Position numbers and translations under genes: made by a program
Source of the DNA: Aedoeadaptatus acetigenes
GTDB taxonomy: Bacteria > Bacillota > Clostridia > Tissierellales > Peptoniphilaceae
NCBI RefSeq assembly: GCF_025566985.1
Contig: NZ_JAOQJD010000001.1
Location: forward strand, 1 to 64,000
Direction of reading: 5' to 3'
Length of the DNA: 64,000 nt
Notes under the pieces: generated by a model
The model's input: only the letters and a program-made list of their open reading frames with translations
Database searches by the model: none
What the model was told of the DNA's origin: nothing
In this document: positions 16,459 through 25,071 of the stretch, piece by piece
How the letters are laid out: the number at the start of each line of letters is the position of its first letter
Numbering within the stretch: the first letter of the stretch is position 1

Positions 16459-17159
16459 GATTTTAACGCCCGAATTTCTTTTTCCCGAAGGGGACGGTAC
16501 TCCCCTTTTCCCAATTGGCCCAGCTTTAGGGGGCCCATTTGAATCCGCTCAAGCTCAACTACTTCCGCGCCCACGGCTTCAAACATGCGGCGGATTTGGC
16601 GATTACGGCCCTCATGTATGGTCACTTCCATGCGGGTCTTTGCGTTTCTGTGTTCCAAAATTTTGAACGTCGCCGGCGCCGTCATGCCGTCACTGAGTTC
16701 GATGCCCGTGGACAATTTCTTTGCCGTCGTCTCGTCTACCACGCCTCTTACCGTGACGCGATAGGTCTTTTCCAGTTCGTATTTCGGATGGAGCAGGCGC
16801 TGGGTCAATTCCCCGTCGTCCGTTAAAAGCAAGAGCCCCGAGGAATCCATGTCCAGCCTCCCCACGGGGTAGAGCCGCTGCCCTTTGCCCGTGGGCACCA
16901 AATCAAGCACGGTCTTGCGCCCCTTGTTGTCGTCTACGGTAGAAACGACGCCGCGGGGTTTGTTCAATAAGACGTAGCGATTTGTCTTCGGCAGGCGCAG
17001 AAGCTTTCCGTCGACGGTGACTTTGTCACTTTCCTCCACCTTCATGCCCTGTTCCGTCACGGTTTCGCCGTTTATTTTTACACGTCCGGCGTCGATAATT
17101 TCTTCGCATTTTCTGCGGCTGGCGACGCCGGCGTGGGCCATGTATTTTTGAAGTCTCAT
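16449..17159 (-). CDS. rluB: 23S rRNA pseudouridine synthase RluB family
   Basis: A 236-residue RsuA/RluB-type enzyme, isomerising uridine in 23S rRNA. An N-terminal S4 domain (RLQKYMAHAGVASRRKCEE, about 2-60) is followed by the catalytic core with GRLDMDSSGLLLLTDDG carrying the active-site Asp, then GRNRQIRRMFEAVG. The start ATG overlaps the scpB stop in an ATGA. Position after scpA-scpB is the usual Firmicute order. Confidence 0.95.
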   Translation of the reverse strand: MRLQKYMAHAGVASRRKCEEIIDAGRVKINGETVTEQGMKVEESDKVTVDGKLLRLPKTNRYVLLNKPRGVVSTVDDNKGRKTVLDLVPTGKGQRLYPVGRLDMDSSGLLLLTDDGELTQRLLHPKYELEKTYRVTVRGVVDETTAKKLSTGIELSDGMTAPATFKILEHRNAKTRMEVTIHEGRNRQIRRMFEAVGAEVVELERIQMGPLKLGQLGKGEYRPLREKEIRALKSWK

Positions 17160-17677
17160 GATTTTTCCGTCTCCTCTATTGCTTCTTCTTTCGGCAAGTC
17201 CTCTAAGCCGGACAAACCGAATTTTCGTAAAAAAGTCTCCGTAGTGCCGTACACTTTCGGGCGGCCGGGAATTTCCATGCGTCCGAGGACGGCGATTAAG
17301 TCGATGCGCTCCAGGCTTTTCAGCACCTGATCGCAGCGCACGCCTCGAATCTCCTCGATCTCGGATTTCAGCACCGGCTGCTTGTAGGCGATGATGGAAA
17401 GTGTCTCGAGGGCGGCATTTGAGAGACTCTTCGTTCGTGTCTTTTTCGCAAATTCGCTAATGGCCTCGAAGAGCTCCGGCTTCGTGGAAAGTTGATAGCT
17501 GTCGTTGACACAGACCAGGCGCAGGCCGCGGTCATCTGAAGAAAGATCCTCTTTTAAGGCATTGACGGCGTGACGTAGCTCCAGGGCCGTGACCTTGAGG
17601 GCCTCTGCCATCTCTTTTTCTGTAATTGGATCGCCCCAGGCAAACAACAAGGCTTCAACTTTCGCTTTCAGTTCCAT
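17156..17677 (-). CDS. scpB: Segregation and condensation protein B
   Basis: Winged-helix partner (kleisin-interacting) of the SMC condensin, 173 residues. The first helix-turn-helix (ELKAKVEALLFAWGDPI) and the second with TLSIIAYKQPVLKSEIEEIRG are typical. It overlaps scpA by 23 bases and rluB by four, in the standard scpA-scpB-rluB order. Confidence 0.97.
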   Translation of the reverse strand: MELKAKVEALLFAWGDPITEKEMAEALKVTALELRHAVNALKEDLSSDDRGLRLVCVNDSYQLSTKPELFEAISEFAKKTRTKSLSNAALETLSIIAYKQPVLKSEIEEIRGVRCDQVLKSLERIDLIAVLGRMEIPGRPKVYGTTETFLRKFGLSGLEDLPKEEAIEETEKS

Positions 17678-18398
17678 GGATCCTTCCTTTTTTTATCAGT
17701 ACAATGTCTTTTCCCTCTTGGATGCAACTGATCTTCTCAAGCTTCATGAGCTCCAACAGGGTGAGAAAAACCGTCACGATTTCGATTCGACTCTGTGCGT
17801 CTTCCATCATTTGAAGAAATCGCGGCTTCTCCCACTTCCTGAAGGCGGCGTCGATTTTTTCCGCTGCCTGTTTGAAGCTGAATTCCGCGGCGGGAATTTT
17901 TTCCAGAGACTGCCGAGCCGCTTCGTGGATCTCAAAGCGCACCATGACGTCGCGAAAGGCTTTCGCCAGGCGGGATGCGTCGCCTTCGGCCAAGAGCTCT
18001 TCTTCGGAAAAATCCGAAAAATCCTCCTGCTTCTTGTAGACGGCGCCGTCTTCGTAGGCGGCCATTTCATCCAAAAGGAGGCTCGCCGCCTTCATGCGCT
18101 TGTATTCAACAATCCGTTCTACGAGGCCGGCGCGGGGATCCTCTTCTTCCTCTTCCTCCTCCGTCACGGGCTTTGGTAAAAGCATGCGACTTTTAATGGC
18201 GAGAAGGTAGCTGGCCATGGCGAGAAAATCCACCATGGAATCCAACACCGGGCCTGAGATGCCATCCAGATAGGCGAGAAAATCGTCGACGAGGACGTGG
18301 ATTTGAATATCGTAAATATCCATCTCCCGCTTTTTGATCAGATCCAAAAGCACGTCCATGGGGCCGGAAAAAGAGCCGTACACGAATTCATAACTCAT
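17655..18398 (-). CDS. scpA: Segregation and condensation protein A
   Basis: Kleisin subunit of the bacterial condensin, closing the SMC ring, 247 residues. The N-terminal head (MSYEFVYGSFSGPMDVLLDLI) and the acidic linker near 120 (EEEEEED) are typical, as is the C-terminal winged helix (VTVFLTLLELMKLEK). The open frame continues ten codons further upstream, but the ATG at 18398 shares ATGA with the stop of the protease gene and gives the usual N-terminus. Confidence 0.96.
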   Translation of the reverse strand: MSYEFVYGSFSGPMDVLLDLIKKREMDIYDIQIHVLVDDFLAYLDGISGPVLDSMVDFLAMASYLLAIKSRMLLPKPVTEEEEEEEDPRAGLVERIVEYKRMKAASLLLDEMAAYEDGAVYKKQEDFSDFSEEELLAEGDASRLAKAFRDVMVRFEIHEAARQSLEKIPAAEFSFKQAAEKIDAAFRKWEKPRFLQMMEDAQSRIEIVTVFLTLLELMKLEKISCIQEGKDIVLIKKGRIHGTESES

Positions 18399-19003
18399 GA
18401 GAGAAGCATCATGGCCAGGCCCACGCAAACTTGAATCAGACCTTCAACAGCAGGCCCGATAATGCGGGGAATAACCCCGGTGACCACGCCTAAAAACAAG
18501 ATCCAGTAGAAGTATTTTTCGTATTGGTAGAAGTAAAACTCCGTCTTCGAAGGGAGGAGTGACGCCAATACCTTGGATCCGTCAAGTGGCGGCAGGGGCA
18601 CGAGGTTAAAGACGCCGAGCATGGCATTGTACCAGAGAAAGTGCAGAAAGAAATTGCTGATCACAAATTGATGCTTCGACGTCCACACGAAGAAAAAGGC
18701 ACCGAGAATGGCGAAAATAAAATTCACCGTCACCCCGGCCAAGGAAACGAGGATCGTGCCTTTTTTGCGGTTCTTGTAGTAGGACGGATTGATGGGCACG
18801 GCCTTCGCCCAACCGAAGCGAAAGACGATCATAAACAAAAGCCCGATGGGATCGATGTGATCCAGGGGATTTAAGCTTAATCGGCCGTCCCGCTTCGCCG
18901 TGTCGTCGCCGAGGAGATAAGAGACGTAACCGTGGCCGATTTCGTGGCCGACGATGGCGATGATTAACGCGGGAATGGACCATATATAGGTACTAATGTC
19001 CAT
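18395..19003 (-). CDS. Site-2 protease family (M50) membrane metalloprotease
   Basis: A 202-residue integral membrane protein with the zinc motif HEIGH at residues 20-24 in the first hydrophobic segment and a third ligand region NLVPLPPLDG near 140, as in YwhC/Rip-like M50 proteases. About four to five further spans follow. These proteins are often encoded beside scpA in Firmicutes; the natural substrate is not known. It overlaps pdp by 11 bases and scpA by four. Confidence 0.92.
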   Translation of the reverse strand: MDISTYIWSIPALIIAIVGHEIGHGYVSYLLGDDTAKRDGRLSLNPLDHIDPIGLLFMIVFRFGWAKAVPINPSYYKNRKKGTILVSLAGVTVNFIFAILGAFFFVWTSKHQFVISNFFLHFLWYNAMLGVFNLVPLPPLDGSKVLASLLPSKTEFYFYQYEKYFYWILFLGVVTGVIPRIIGPAVEGLIQVCVGLAMMLLS

Positions 19004-20303
19004 GATAAACCTCGTCGATAATTAAAGGTGCCGCGGGAACCGGTTCTTCGGAAAAAGATACGATCGCCAGGAAGCGATGGGCCAGCTCTTCCATGGGGCG
19101 ATTTTTCCCGCCATAGAATGTGGCGAGGACGTCGCCTTTTTCCACGTAATCGCCGCGCTTTTTGTGTAAATAGACGCCGGCGGCCATGTCAAGTTCATCG
19201 TCCATGGTTACGCGTCCCGCGCCTAAATCCCTCGAGATAATGCCGACTTCGTGGGCAGGCAATTGACTCAAATAGCCTTCGGTATCACTGATCACGTCGA
19301 AGGTTTTTTCAGGTTGAGGGAAAACAGAAAAATCGTCGATGACTCCGTCGTCGCCGCCTTGATTTTTTATAAAGGCTCTGAGCTTGTCCAGGGCCTTGCC
19401 GCTTTCGATCAACGCTTCCACCTTTTTTTCAATGGCTTTTTCGTCGCCGCCTTCGGCCAGGTGAATCAATTTCGTGGACAAAAACACGCAAAGGGCCGTT
19501 AAATCCTCGGGCCCTTCGCCCTTTAATGTGGCGATGGCTTCTTCCACTTCCAGCGCATTGCCCACGGCGCGGCCCAGGGGCTCTTCCATGGCCGTTAAAA
19601 TGGCCAGGGTCTTTCGTCCGAAGGTTTCGCCGATGTGCACCATGGTTTCCGCCAATTTGCGGGCCGATTCTTTATCTTTCATAAAGGCGCCGTCGCCAAC
19701 CTTCACATCCAAGAGCAAGCAATCGCCGTGAATGGCGAGCTTCTTGCTCATAATGCTCGATGCAATCAGGGGAATGGAATCCACCGTGGCCGTGGCGTCC
19801 CGCAGGGCGTAAAGCTTTTTGTCCGCCGGCGTAATGTTTGCCGTCTGCCCCGCAACGGCCATGCCGATGGCATTGGTGGATGCCACGATTTCATCCATGC
19901 TCAAATCCACACTCATGCCGGGAATGGATTCCAGCTTGTCCAAGGTGCCGCCGGTGTGACCCAGGCCGCGGCCGCTCATTTTGCCGAAGGGCAGCCCGTA
20001 GGCCGAGAGAATGGGCCCGATGATCAGGGTGGTCGTATCGCCTACGCCGCCGGTGGAGTGTTTGTCCACCACCGTGCCCTTAATGGAGGAAAGGTCCACG
20101 GTCTCACCGGATTCGATGATGGTGCGGGTTAAATCGGCGATTTCGTCGCCGTCCATGCCGGAAAAGTAAATGGCCATTAAGAGGGCGCTCATTTGGTAAT
20201 CTTTTACGGCGCCGGAAAGGTAGCCGGCGATGGTGCTTTCGATTTCTTCTTTCGATAAGGCCTCGCCGTGCTTTTTCTTTTCGATAACTTCCAATACGCT
20301 CAT
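18993..20303 (-). CDS. pdp: Pyrimidine-nucleoside phosphorylase
   Basis: Cleaves uridine, thymidine and deoxyuridine with phosphate to give the base and (deoxy)ribose-1-phosphate. The 436 residues fit the family. Visible: the phosphate/nucleoside site VVDKHSTGGVGDTTT, the N-terminal alpha domain with GYLSGAVKDYQMSALLMAIYFSGM, and the C-terminal GRVTMDDELDMAAGV. It starts one base after punA, so purine and pyrimidine nucleoside salvage are made together. Confidence 0.97.
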   Translation of the reverse strand: MSVLEVIEKKKHGEALSKEEIESTIAGYLSGAVKDYQMSALLMAIYFSGMDGDEIADLTRTIIESGETVDLSSIKGTVVDKHSTGGVGDTTTLIIGPILSAYGLPFGKMSGRGLGHTGGTLDKLESIPGMSVDLSMDEIVASTNAIGMAVAGQTANITPADKKLYALRDATATVDSIPLIASSIMSKKLAIHGDCLLLDVKVGDGAFMKDKESARKLAETMVHIGETFGRKTLAILTAMEEPLGRAVGNALEVEEAIATLKGEGPEDLTALCVFLSTKLIHLAEGGDEKAIEKKVEALIESGKALDKLRAFIKNQGGDDGVIDDFSVFPQPEKTFDVISDTEGYLSQLPAHEVGIISRDLGAGRVTMDDELDMAAGVYLHKKRGDYVEKGDVLATFYGGKNRPMEELAHRFLAIVSFSEEPVPAAPLIIDEVYHGH

Positions 20304-20304
20304 A

Positions 20305-21102
20305 TTAAATCGCCTCGATGGTCTTCGTAACCAATGCCTTAAAATCGTCGGCGACCCGTGCGGAAATTTCGATCACTTCCTCATGTTCCAAGGGTTGATT
20401 CAAAATGCCCGCCGCCATATTGGTAATGCAGGAAATGCCGATGACCTTCACGCCTCGGTGGTTGGCGATAATCACTTCGGGCACGGTACTCATGCCCACG
20501 GCATCGGCACCTAAAATGCGGGCCATGCGCACTTCCGCCGGCGTTTCGTAGCTGGGGCCTGTCATGTACATATACACGCCCGATTGATGCTTGATCTTCA
20601 ATTCTTCGGCCGTGGATTTCGCCAGCGCCGCAAGCTTCGGATCGTAGGCATAGGACATATCCGGGAAGCGCTCGCCCTTGCCGTCGTTGGGGCCGATTAA
20701 AGGATTCTTTCCGTTGAAATTAATGTGATCGGTAATAATCATTAAATCCCCGGGCTCAAAACCTTCGTTGACGCCGCCGGCGGCGTTGGTCACGGTTAAT
20801 GTTTTTATGCCCAGTTCGCAGAGAATCTTTGTTGGAAAGACCACATCGGCCATGTCCACGCCTTCATAGAAGTGGATGCGGCCTTTCATGGCGACGATGT
20901 TTTTTCCCGCCAGGGTACCGAAAATCAGCTCGCCGCTGTGGCCCTGAACCGTGGACTGTTTAAATCCGGGAATGTCTTTGTAGGGAATGGACACGGCGTT
21001 TTCGATGGTTTCAGCGAAATCACCTAAGCCGCTTCCTAAAATAATGCCGATCTCCGGGCGGAGGTCGGTTTGTTTATCTAAGTATTCAATGGTTTTGTTC
21101 AT
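20305..21102 (-). CDS. punA: Purine-nucleoside phosphorylase (trimeric type)
   Basis: Phosphorolysis of guanosine and inosine. The 265-residue protein is of the low-mass trimeric type: GSGLG phosphate loop, VQGHSGELIFG, MKGRIHFYEG, TVTNAAGGVN, and MTGPSYETPAEVRM, all in order. I prefer the ATG at 21102, six bases after GAGAG; an in-frame ATG two codons upstream is possible. It overlaps the NUDIX gene and precedes pdp by one base. Confidence 0.97.
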   Translation of the reverse strand: MNKTIEYLDKQTDLRPEIGIILGSGLGDFAETIENAVSIPYKDIPGFKQSTVQGHSGELIFGTLAGKNIVAMKGRIHFYEGVDMADVVFPTKILCELGIKTLTVTNAAGGVNEGFEPGDLMIITDHINFNGKNPLIGPNDGKGERFPDMSYAYDPKLAALAKSTAEELKIKHQSGVYMYMTGPSYETPAEVRMARILGADAVGMSTVPEVIIANHRGVKVIGISCITNMAAGILNQPLEHEEVIEISARVADDFKALVTKTIEAI

Positions 21103-21637
21103 TAGCATCTCTCATTTCTTTTACGGCGTAGAGCCCGATAATGGTTTTTGCGTCGATAATTTCGCCCAATTTGATCATGCGCAGGGCTTCGTCCAGATCC
21201 ATATAGACCACTTCCAAATCCTCTGTCTCATCCAAGTGCATTTCACCGGGCGTGGGATTTTCGCAATAGAAGATGTGGATCTTTTCGTTGGTAAAGCCCG
21301 GGGACGTATAGGCTTCAAGGAGAAACTCGGCGGATTCCGCTACGAGTCCCGTTTCCTCGGCCAGTTCCCGAATGGCAGCCTTCATGGGATTTTCGTTGTG
21401 TTCGATAAGCCCGGCGGGAAGCTCCAGAAGACATTTTTTCGTGGCGATTCGATACTGTTTCACGAAGGGGATTTTACCGTCTTCACACAGAGCCACCATG
21501 GTGCAGCCGCCGGCGTGTTCTACCACTTCCCGCTTGCCGTAACGTTGACCGTCCAGCTCTACGGTGTGGCAACTCAAAGTGACGACCTTGCCTTCATATA
21601 TTTTTTCGCTGCGTATAATGCGCTCTTCAGAAATCAT
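21086..21637 (-). CDS. nudF: NUDIX hydrolase, ADP-ribose pyrophosphatase type
   Basis: A 183-residue NUDIX enzyme that most likely hydrolyses ADP-ribose to AMP and ribose-5-phosphate. The Nudix box is complete: G at ELPAGLIE, then KAAIRELAEETGLVAE with the metal-binding REXXEE. N-terminal strands (VTLSCHTVELDGQRYGKREVVEH) are typical of the ADP-ribose pyrophosphatase subfamily. It lies between recN and punA in the long operon, a position fitting nucleotide salvage. Confidence 0.92.
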   Translation of the reverse strand: MISEERIIRSEKIYEGKVVTLSCHTVELDGQRYGKREVVEHAGGCTMVALCEDGKIPFVKQYRIATKKCLLELPAGLIEHNENPMKAAIRELAEETGLVAESAEFLLEAYTSPGFTNEKIHIFYCENPTPGEMHLDETEDLEVVYMDLDEALRMIKLGEIIDAKTIIGLYAVKEMRDANEQNH

Positions 21638-21645
21638 AAAACCTC

Positions 21646-23301
21646 CTAGATTCGGTTTCGTAACATTTCGCGTGCTGTCTCTCGCGTCTTTTCCGTGTCC
21701 TCGCCGCTGATCATGGTGGCCAACATGGCGATGCGTTCCTCGTCGTTGAGTTTTTGAACGTAGGAGACCGTGCGTCCCGCTTCCAGTCGCTTTTGAATGC
21801 GGTACTGGCGATCGGCCCGCGCCACCACTTGAGGCAAGTGGCTGACGACGATGAGCTGCCTGTCTTCAGATAGACGCTTCATTTTTTCCGCCACCACTTT
21901 CGCGGTCTTGCCGCTCATGCCCGTGTCCACTTCGTCAAGAATGAGGATTTCCCGCTCGTCCAATTCGGAAAAGATGCTGATAAAGGCTAAAAAGATGCGG
22001 CTGATTTCGCCGCCCGAGGCGATGTCCGCCATGGGAAGCAAATCTTCGCCTCTGTTTGTGGCGACGAGGAAGCGGACGCCGTCCATGCCGTCTGCGGCCA
22101 AAGCTTTTTCGGAAAAATCCACCTTAAATGCCGCGCCCTGAATGTCCAGCTCTTCCATCTCCCGGGCCATACGCCCTTCAAGCACTTGAGCCGCATCCAT
22201 CCGGCGCTTTCTCAACCGAAGGGAAAGGGCCGTGGCCGCTTCCATTTTTTCCTCGCAGGCCTTTTTCATGGTTTCAACCACGTGTTCGTAATCGTCGATA
22301 AAGTCCAGCCGCTTCCGGCTTTCTTCCAAAAAGGCCTGGATCTTTTCGTAGCTGTCGCCGTATTTTCTCTTCATGGAATTGATCGTATCCAAGCGATCCG
22401 TCACTTCCTGCAAACGGCCGGGATCGTCGTCAAAATTTTCGCCCCTGTCACGAAGGGTTTGCGCCAGGTCCTGAAAACCGTAGCGCATGTCTTCAAAGGA
22501 TTCGAAGAGATCGGCGAAATGGCTGTCGTTTTGCGCCACCTTTTCAAGTGCTGCACCGTACCGATCCAAGAGGGAGCGAATGCCCCCTTCTTCAAAGGCC
22601 AACTGATTCATTTCATTTAGAAGTTCCAAGGTTTCCGTATGGCTGTTTCTCGCGCGAAATTCTTCGGCCAAGGCTTCGTCTTCCTCTTCTTCCAGGGCCA
22701 GAGTTTCGATCTCCTCGATTTGATAGCGCAAGAGATCCCCTTCACGAGCCAAGGCCTCGGGATCCTTTACCTCGGCTTTTAATCGGTCTAAAAGCGCCCG
22801 GTACGCGCCGTAGATTTCTTTTAACTCGGCGAGATCCCTTTTGTGCTCCTCGCCGCAGAAGCGATCCAAAAGCTCCAGCTGAAAATCCGGTTTCATGAGA
22901 AAACTATTTTCGCCTTGCACTTCCGACAGGGCGAGAATAGAGCCGAAGTCTTTCAAAACTCCATTCGTCACGATTTTTCCGTTGATTTCCGACAGAGACG
23001 GCCGATCGCGGTCGATGCTTCGCTCCACAATAATCACGTCTTCAAAGGGAATGTTGTGTTCCGCGAGAAAATCCAGGGCCTTTTTGTTTTTCGTCATAAA
23101 AACGCCCTGAACCGACGCCTTCTCCGCGCCTTTTCGAATCATATTTTTTTGAGCCCGCCCGCCGAGAATCAATCCGATGGCGTCCATAATAATGGATTTT
23201 CCCGCGCCGGTCTCCCCGGTCAATACGGAAAAGCCGTCGTGAAATTCCATGGACGAGTGATCGATAATGGCGAAGTCATCGATTTGAAGGCGTAAAAACA
23301 T
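21646..23301 (-). CDS. recN: DNA repair protein RecN
   Basis: SMC-like ATPase that acts early at double-strand breaks. The 551 residues have Walker A TGETGAGKSII near 28-38, a long coiled-coil middle (about 150-370), and the C-terminal half-site with SGGEISRIFLAF, Walker B ILILDEVDTGMSG and SHLPQVVARAD. It starts one base after tlyA; the order ispA-tlyA-recN (with xseAB before) is widely kept in Firmicutes. Confidence 0.97.
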   Translation of the reverse strand: MFLRLQIDDFAIIDHSSMEFHDGFSVLTGETGAGKSIIMDAIGLILGGRAQKNMIRKGAEKASVQGVFMTKNKKALDFLAEHNIPFEDVIIVERSIDRDRPSLSEINGKIVTNGVLKDFGSILALSEVQGENSFLMKPDFQLELLDRFCGEEHKRDLAELKEIYGAYRALLDRLKAEVKDPEALAREGDLLRYQIEEIETLALEEEEDEALAEEFRARNSHTETLELLNEMNQLAFEEGGIRSLLDRYGAALEKVAQNDSHFADLFESFEDMRYGFQDLAQTLRDRGENFDDDPGRLQEVTDRLDTINSMKRKYGDSYEKIQAFLEESRKRLDFIDDYEHVVETMKKACEEKMEAATALSLRLRKRRMDAAQVLEGRMAREMEELDIQGAAFKVDFSEKALAADGMDGVRFLVATNRGEDLLPMADIASGGEISRIFLAFISIFSELDEREILILDEVDTGMSGKTAKVVAEKMKRLSEDRQLIVVSHLPQVVARADRQYRIQKRLEAGRTVSYVQKLNDEERIAMLATMISGEDTEKTRETAREMLRNRI

Positions 23302-23302
23302 A

Positions 23303-24097
23303 TTAGCGAAACTCCTCCCCGGACGCCCGCACCACGCCGTCGATGTCGACGGGCTTCGATGCCGCGACCTCCTTCGTCATAAGCATTAAAAATTCCGTGT
23401 TCCCCGTCGCGCCCTGGATCGGCGAGAAGGTCAATACCTCAGGATACATACCCAAATCCGCGACGAGATCATGTATTTTATTTAAAACTTCCCGGTGGAT
23501 CTCCGGGTCGGAGACGATGCCGCCCTTGCCCACCTTGCCTTTGCCCGCCTCAAATTGGGGCTTAATCAATGCGGCGATCTTTCCCGTCTCGGACAAGTAG
23601 CTCACGGCTTTGGGGAGCACCAATTCGAGGGAGATAAAGGACACGTCGATGGAAATAAAATCCATGGCGTCGTCCAGATCCTCCGCATCCAGATAGCGCA
23701 CATTGGTCCGCTCCATAACCACGACCCTTGGATCCACTCTCAGGGAATAGGCCAGCTGATTGTAGCCCACATCCACGGCATAGACCTTCCTGGCGCCGTG
23801 GGCCAGCATGCAATCGGTAAAGCCGCCGGTTGAGGAGCCGATGTCCATGCACACTTTGTCCGTCAAGTCGATCCCGCAATTTTCGATGATTTTTTCCAGC
23901 TTAAATCCCCCGCGGGAGACGTATTTCAGGCTGTGTCCCTTTACTCTGATTTCCGCATCGGCATCGATCATTTGCCCCGCCTTGGCGATGCGCTCCGTGC
24001 CGATAAAGGCTTCGCCCGCCATAATCATGGTCTTGGCTTTTTCCCGAGAGGGCGCTAAATTTTTCTTCACTAAAAGGACATCTGCACGCTCTTTCAC
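23303..24097 (-). CDS. tlyA: TlyA-family rRNA 2'-O-methyltransferase
   Basis: A 264-residue RNA methyltransferase with an N-terminal S4 domain (ERADVLLVKKNLAPSREKAK) and a FtsJ-like SAM domain (DIGSSTGGFTDCMLAHGA, then VYAVDVGYNQL). In related bacteria it modifies cytidines of 16S and 23S rRNA; the older name haemolysin A is misleading. Four bases separate it from ispA and one base from recN. Confidence 0.95.
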   Translation of the reverse strand: MKERADVLLVKKNLAPSREKAKTMIMAGEAFIGTERIAKAGQMIDADAEIRVKGHSLKYVSRGGFKLEKIIENCGIDLTDKVCMDIGSSTGGFTDCMLAHGARKVYAVDVGYNQLAYSLRVDPRVVVMERTNVRYLDAEDLDDAMDFISIDVSFISLELVLPKAVSYLSETGKIAALIKPQFEAGKGKVGKGGIVSDPEIHREVLNKIHDLVADLGMYPEVLTFSPIQGATGNTEFLMLMTKEVAASKPVDIDGVVRASGEEFR

Positions 24098-24101
24098 GCC
24101 A

Positions 24102-24878
24102 TCACCTGTCTCTTTTTAAAATCTTATTGACCAGTGCTTCCGTTTCCTCGAATTGACCCACAGAGGCGAGGAGGCTTAAACATTCCTCGGTGTATTCACG
24201 GGCCTTCACCAGGTAGTCGTCGGGATTCACTTCCGCGCCGTCTTCTTCCAAATCGAAGTAGTCGTCTTGAAATTGATAGCTCAGGCCCAAGGTTTCGCCG
24301 ACGCGATACAAGGTGTCGTTCATTTCTTTGGGTTTCCCCGCCAAGGCACCTGCCATGGCGAAGCAGGCCCCTAAGAGGGCGCCGGTTTTTCGCTTGTAGA
24401 TCACTTCATCGCCGGAGGATGCGCCGGCGCGAATATCCAAGACCTGGCCGTCCACCATGCCCGTGGTGCCCGCAGCTTTAAATAAGTATTTCATGGCCTC
24501 GATTCCGCCCGCGGGATCCAAAGACGCCCCTTCGGCGGCAAGCTCTGCCGCTTGGGAAAGGAGCCCGTCGCCGGCGAGAATGGCCAAGGCTTCGCCGTAG
24601 GCCTTGTGGCAGGAGGGCTTCCCACGTCTGAAATCGTCGTCGTCCATGGCGGGCAAATCGTCGTGAATCAAGCTGTACGTGTGGATGGATTCCATGGCGG
24701 CAGCAAAGTAAAAGGCGGCGTCGCCTTCGTAATTCAAGTCCTTTAATACGGTGTAAAAAAGCGTGGGCCGCACCCGCTTGCCTCCCGTAAACAGGGAGTA
24801 GAGCATGGCTTCTTTTAATTCGTCGGCCGCCGAGGGGATGGCCTCGTAATATTCCTTTAATCGCTTATCAAAGTTCAT
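24102..24878 (-). CDS. ispA: Polyprenyl diphosphate synthase (farnesyl-PP type)
   Basis: Condenses isopentenyl diphosphate with allylic diphosphates, probably to farnesyl diphosphate. The 258-residue protein shows both aspartate motifs: DDLPAMDDDD with the following RRGKPSCH, and FQDDYFD. It is a little shorter than typical 290-residue enzymes because of a short N-terminus. It follows xseB with an 11-base overlap and precedes tlyA, the standard xseA-xseB-ispA order. Confidence 0.95.
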   Translation of the reverse strand: MNFDKRLKEYYEAIPSAADELKEAMLYSLFTGGKRVRPTLFYTVLKDLNYEGDAAFYFAAAMESIHTYSLIHDDLPAMDDDDFRRGKPSCHKAYGEALAILAGDGLLSQAAELAAEGASLDPAGGIEAMKYLFKAAGTTGMVDGQVLDIRAGASSGDEVIYKRKTGALLGACFAMAGALAGKPKEMNDTLYRVGETLGLSYQFQDDYFDLEEDGAEVNPDDYLVKAREYTEECLSLLASVGQFEETEALVNKILKRDR

Positions 24879-25071
24879 TGTCGCCCTCCTCTTCCATGCC
24901 TTCGGTGAGCACGCGAACCTTTTGTTCCAGGCCCTTTAAATCTTTTTCCAGTTCCTTGTAAAGGGACGTGGCCACTTCGTAGAGCTTCACCATTTCCTCC
25001 AAGGAAAGGTCTTCATTTTCCATGCGCTCCACGATTTTTTCCAGTTGCTCCGACTTTTCTTTATAATTCAT
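24868..25071 (-). CDS. xseB: Exodeoxyribonuclease VII small subunit
   Basis: A 67-residue, mostly helical protein with the family pattern YKEKSEQLEKIVERMENEDLSLEEMVKLYE. It binds XseA to form the single-strand exonuclease. It overlaps xseA by 11 bases and ispA by 11 bases, so all three are coupled. Confidence 0.93.
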   Translation of the reverse strand: MNYKEKSEQLEKIVERMENEDLSLEEMVKLYEVATSLYKELEKDLKGLEQKVRVLTEGMEEEGDNEL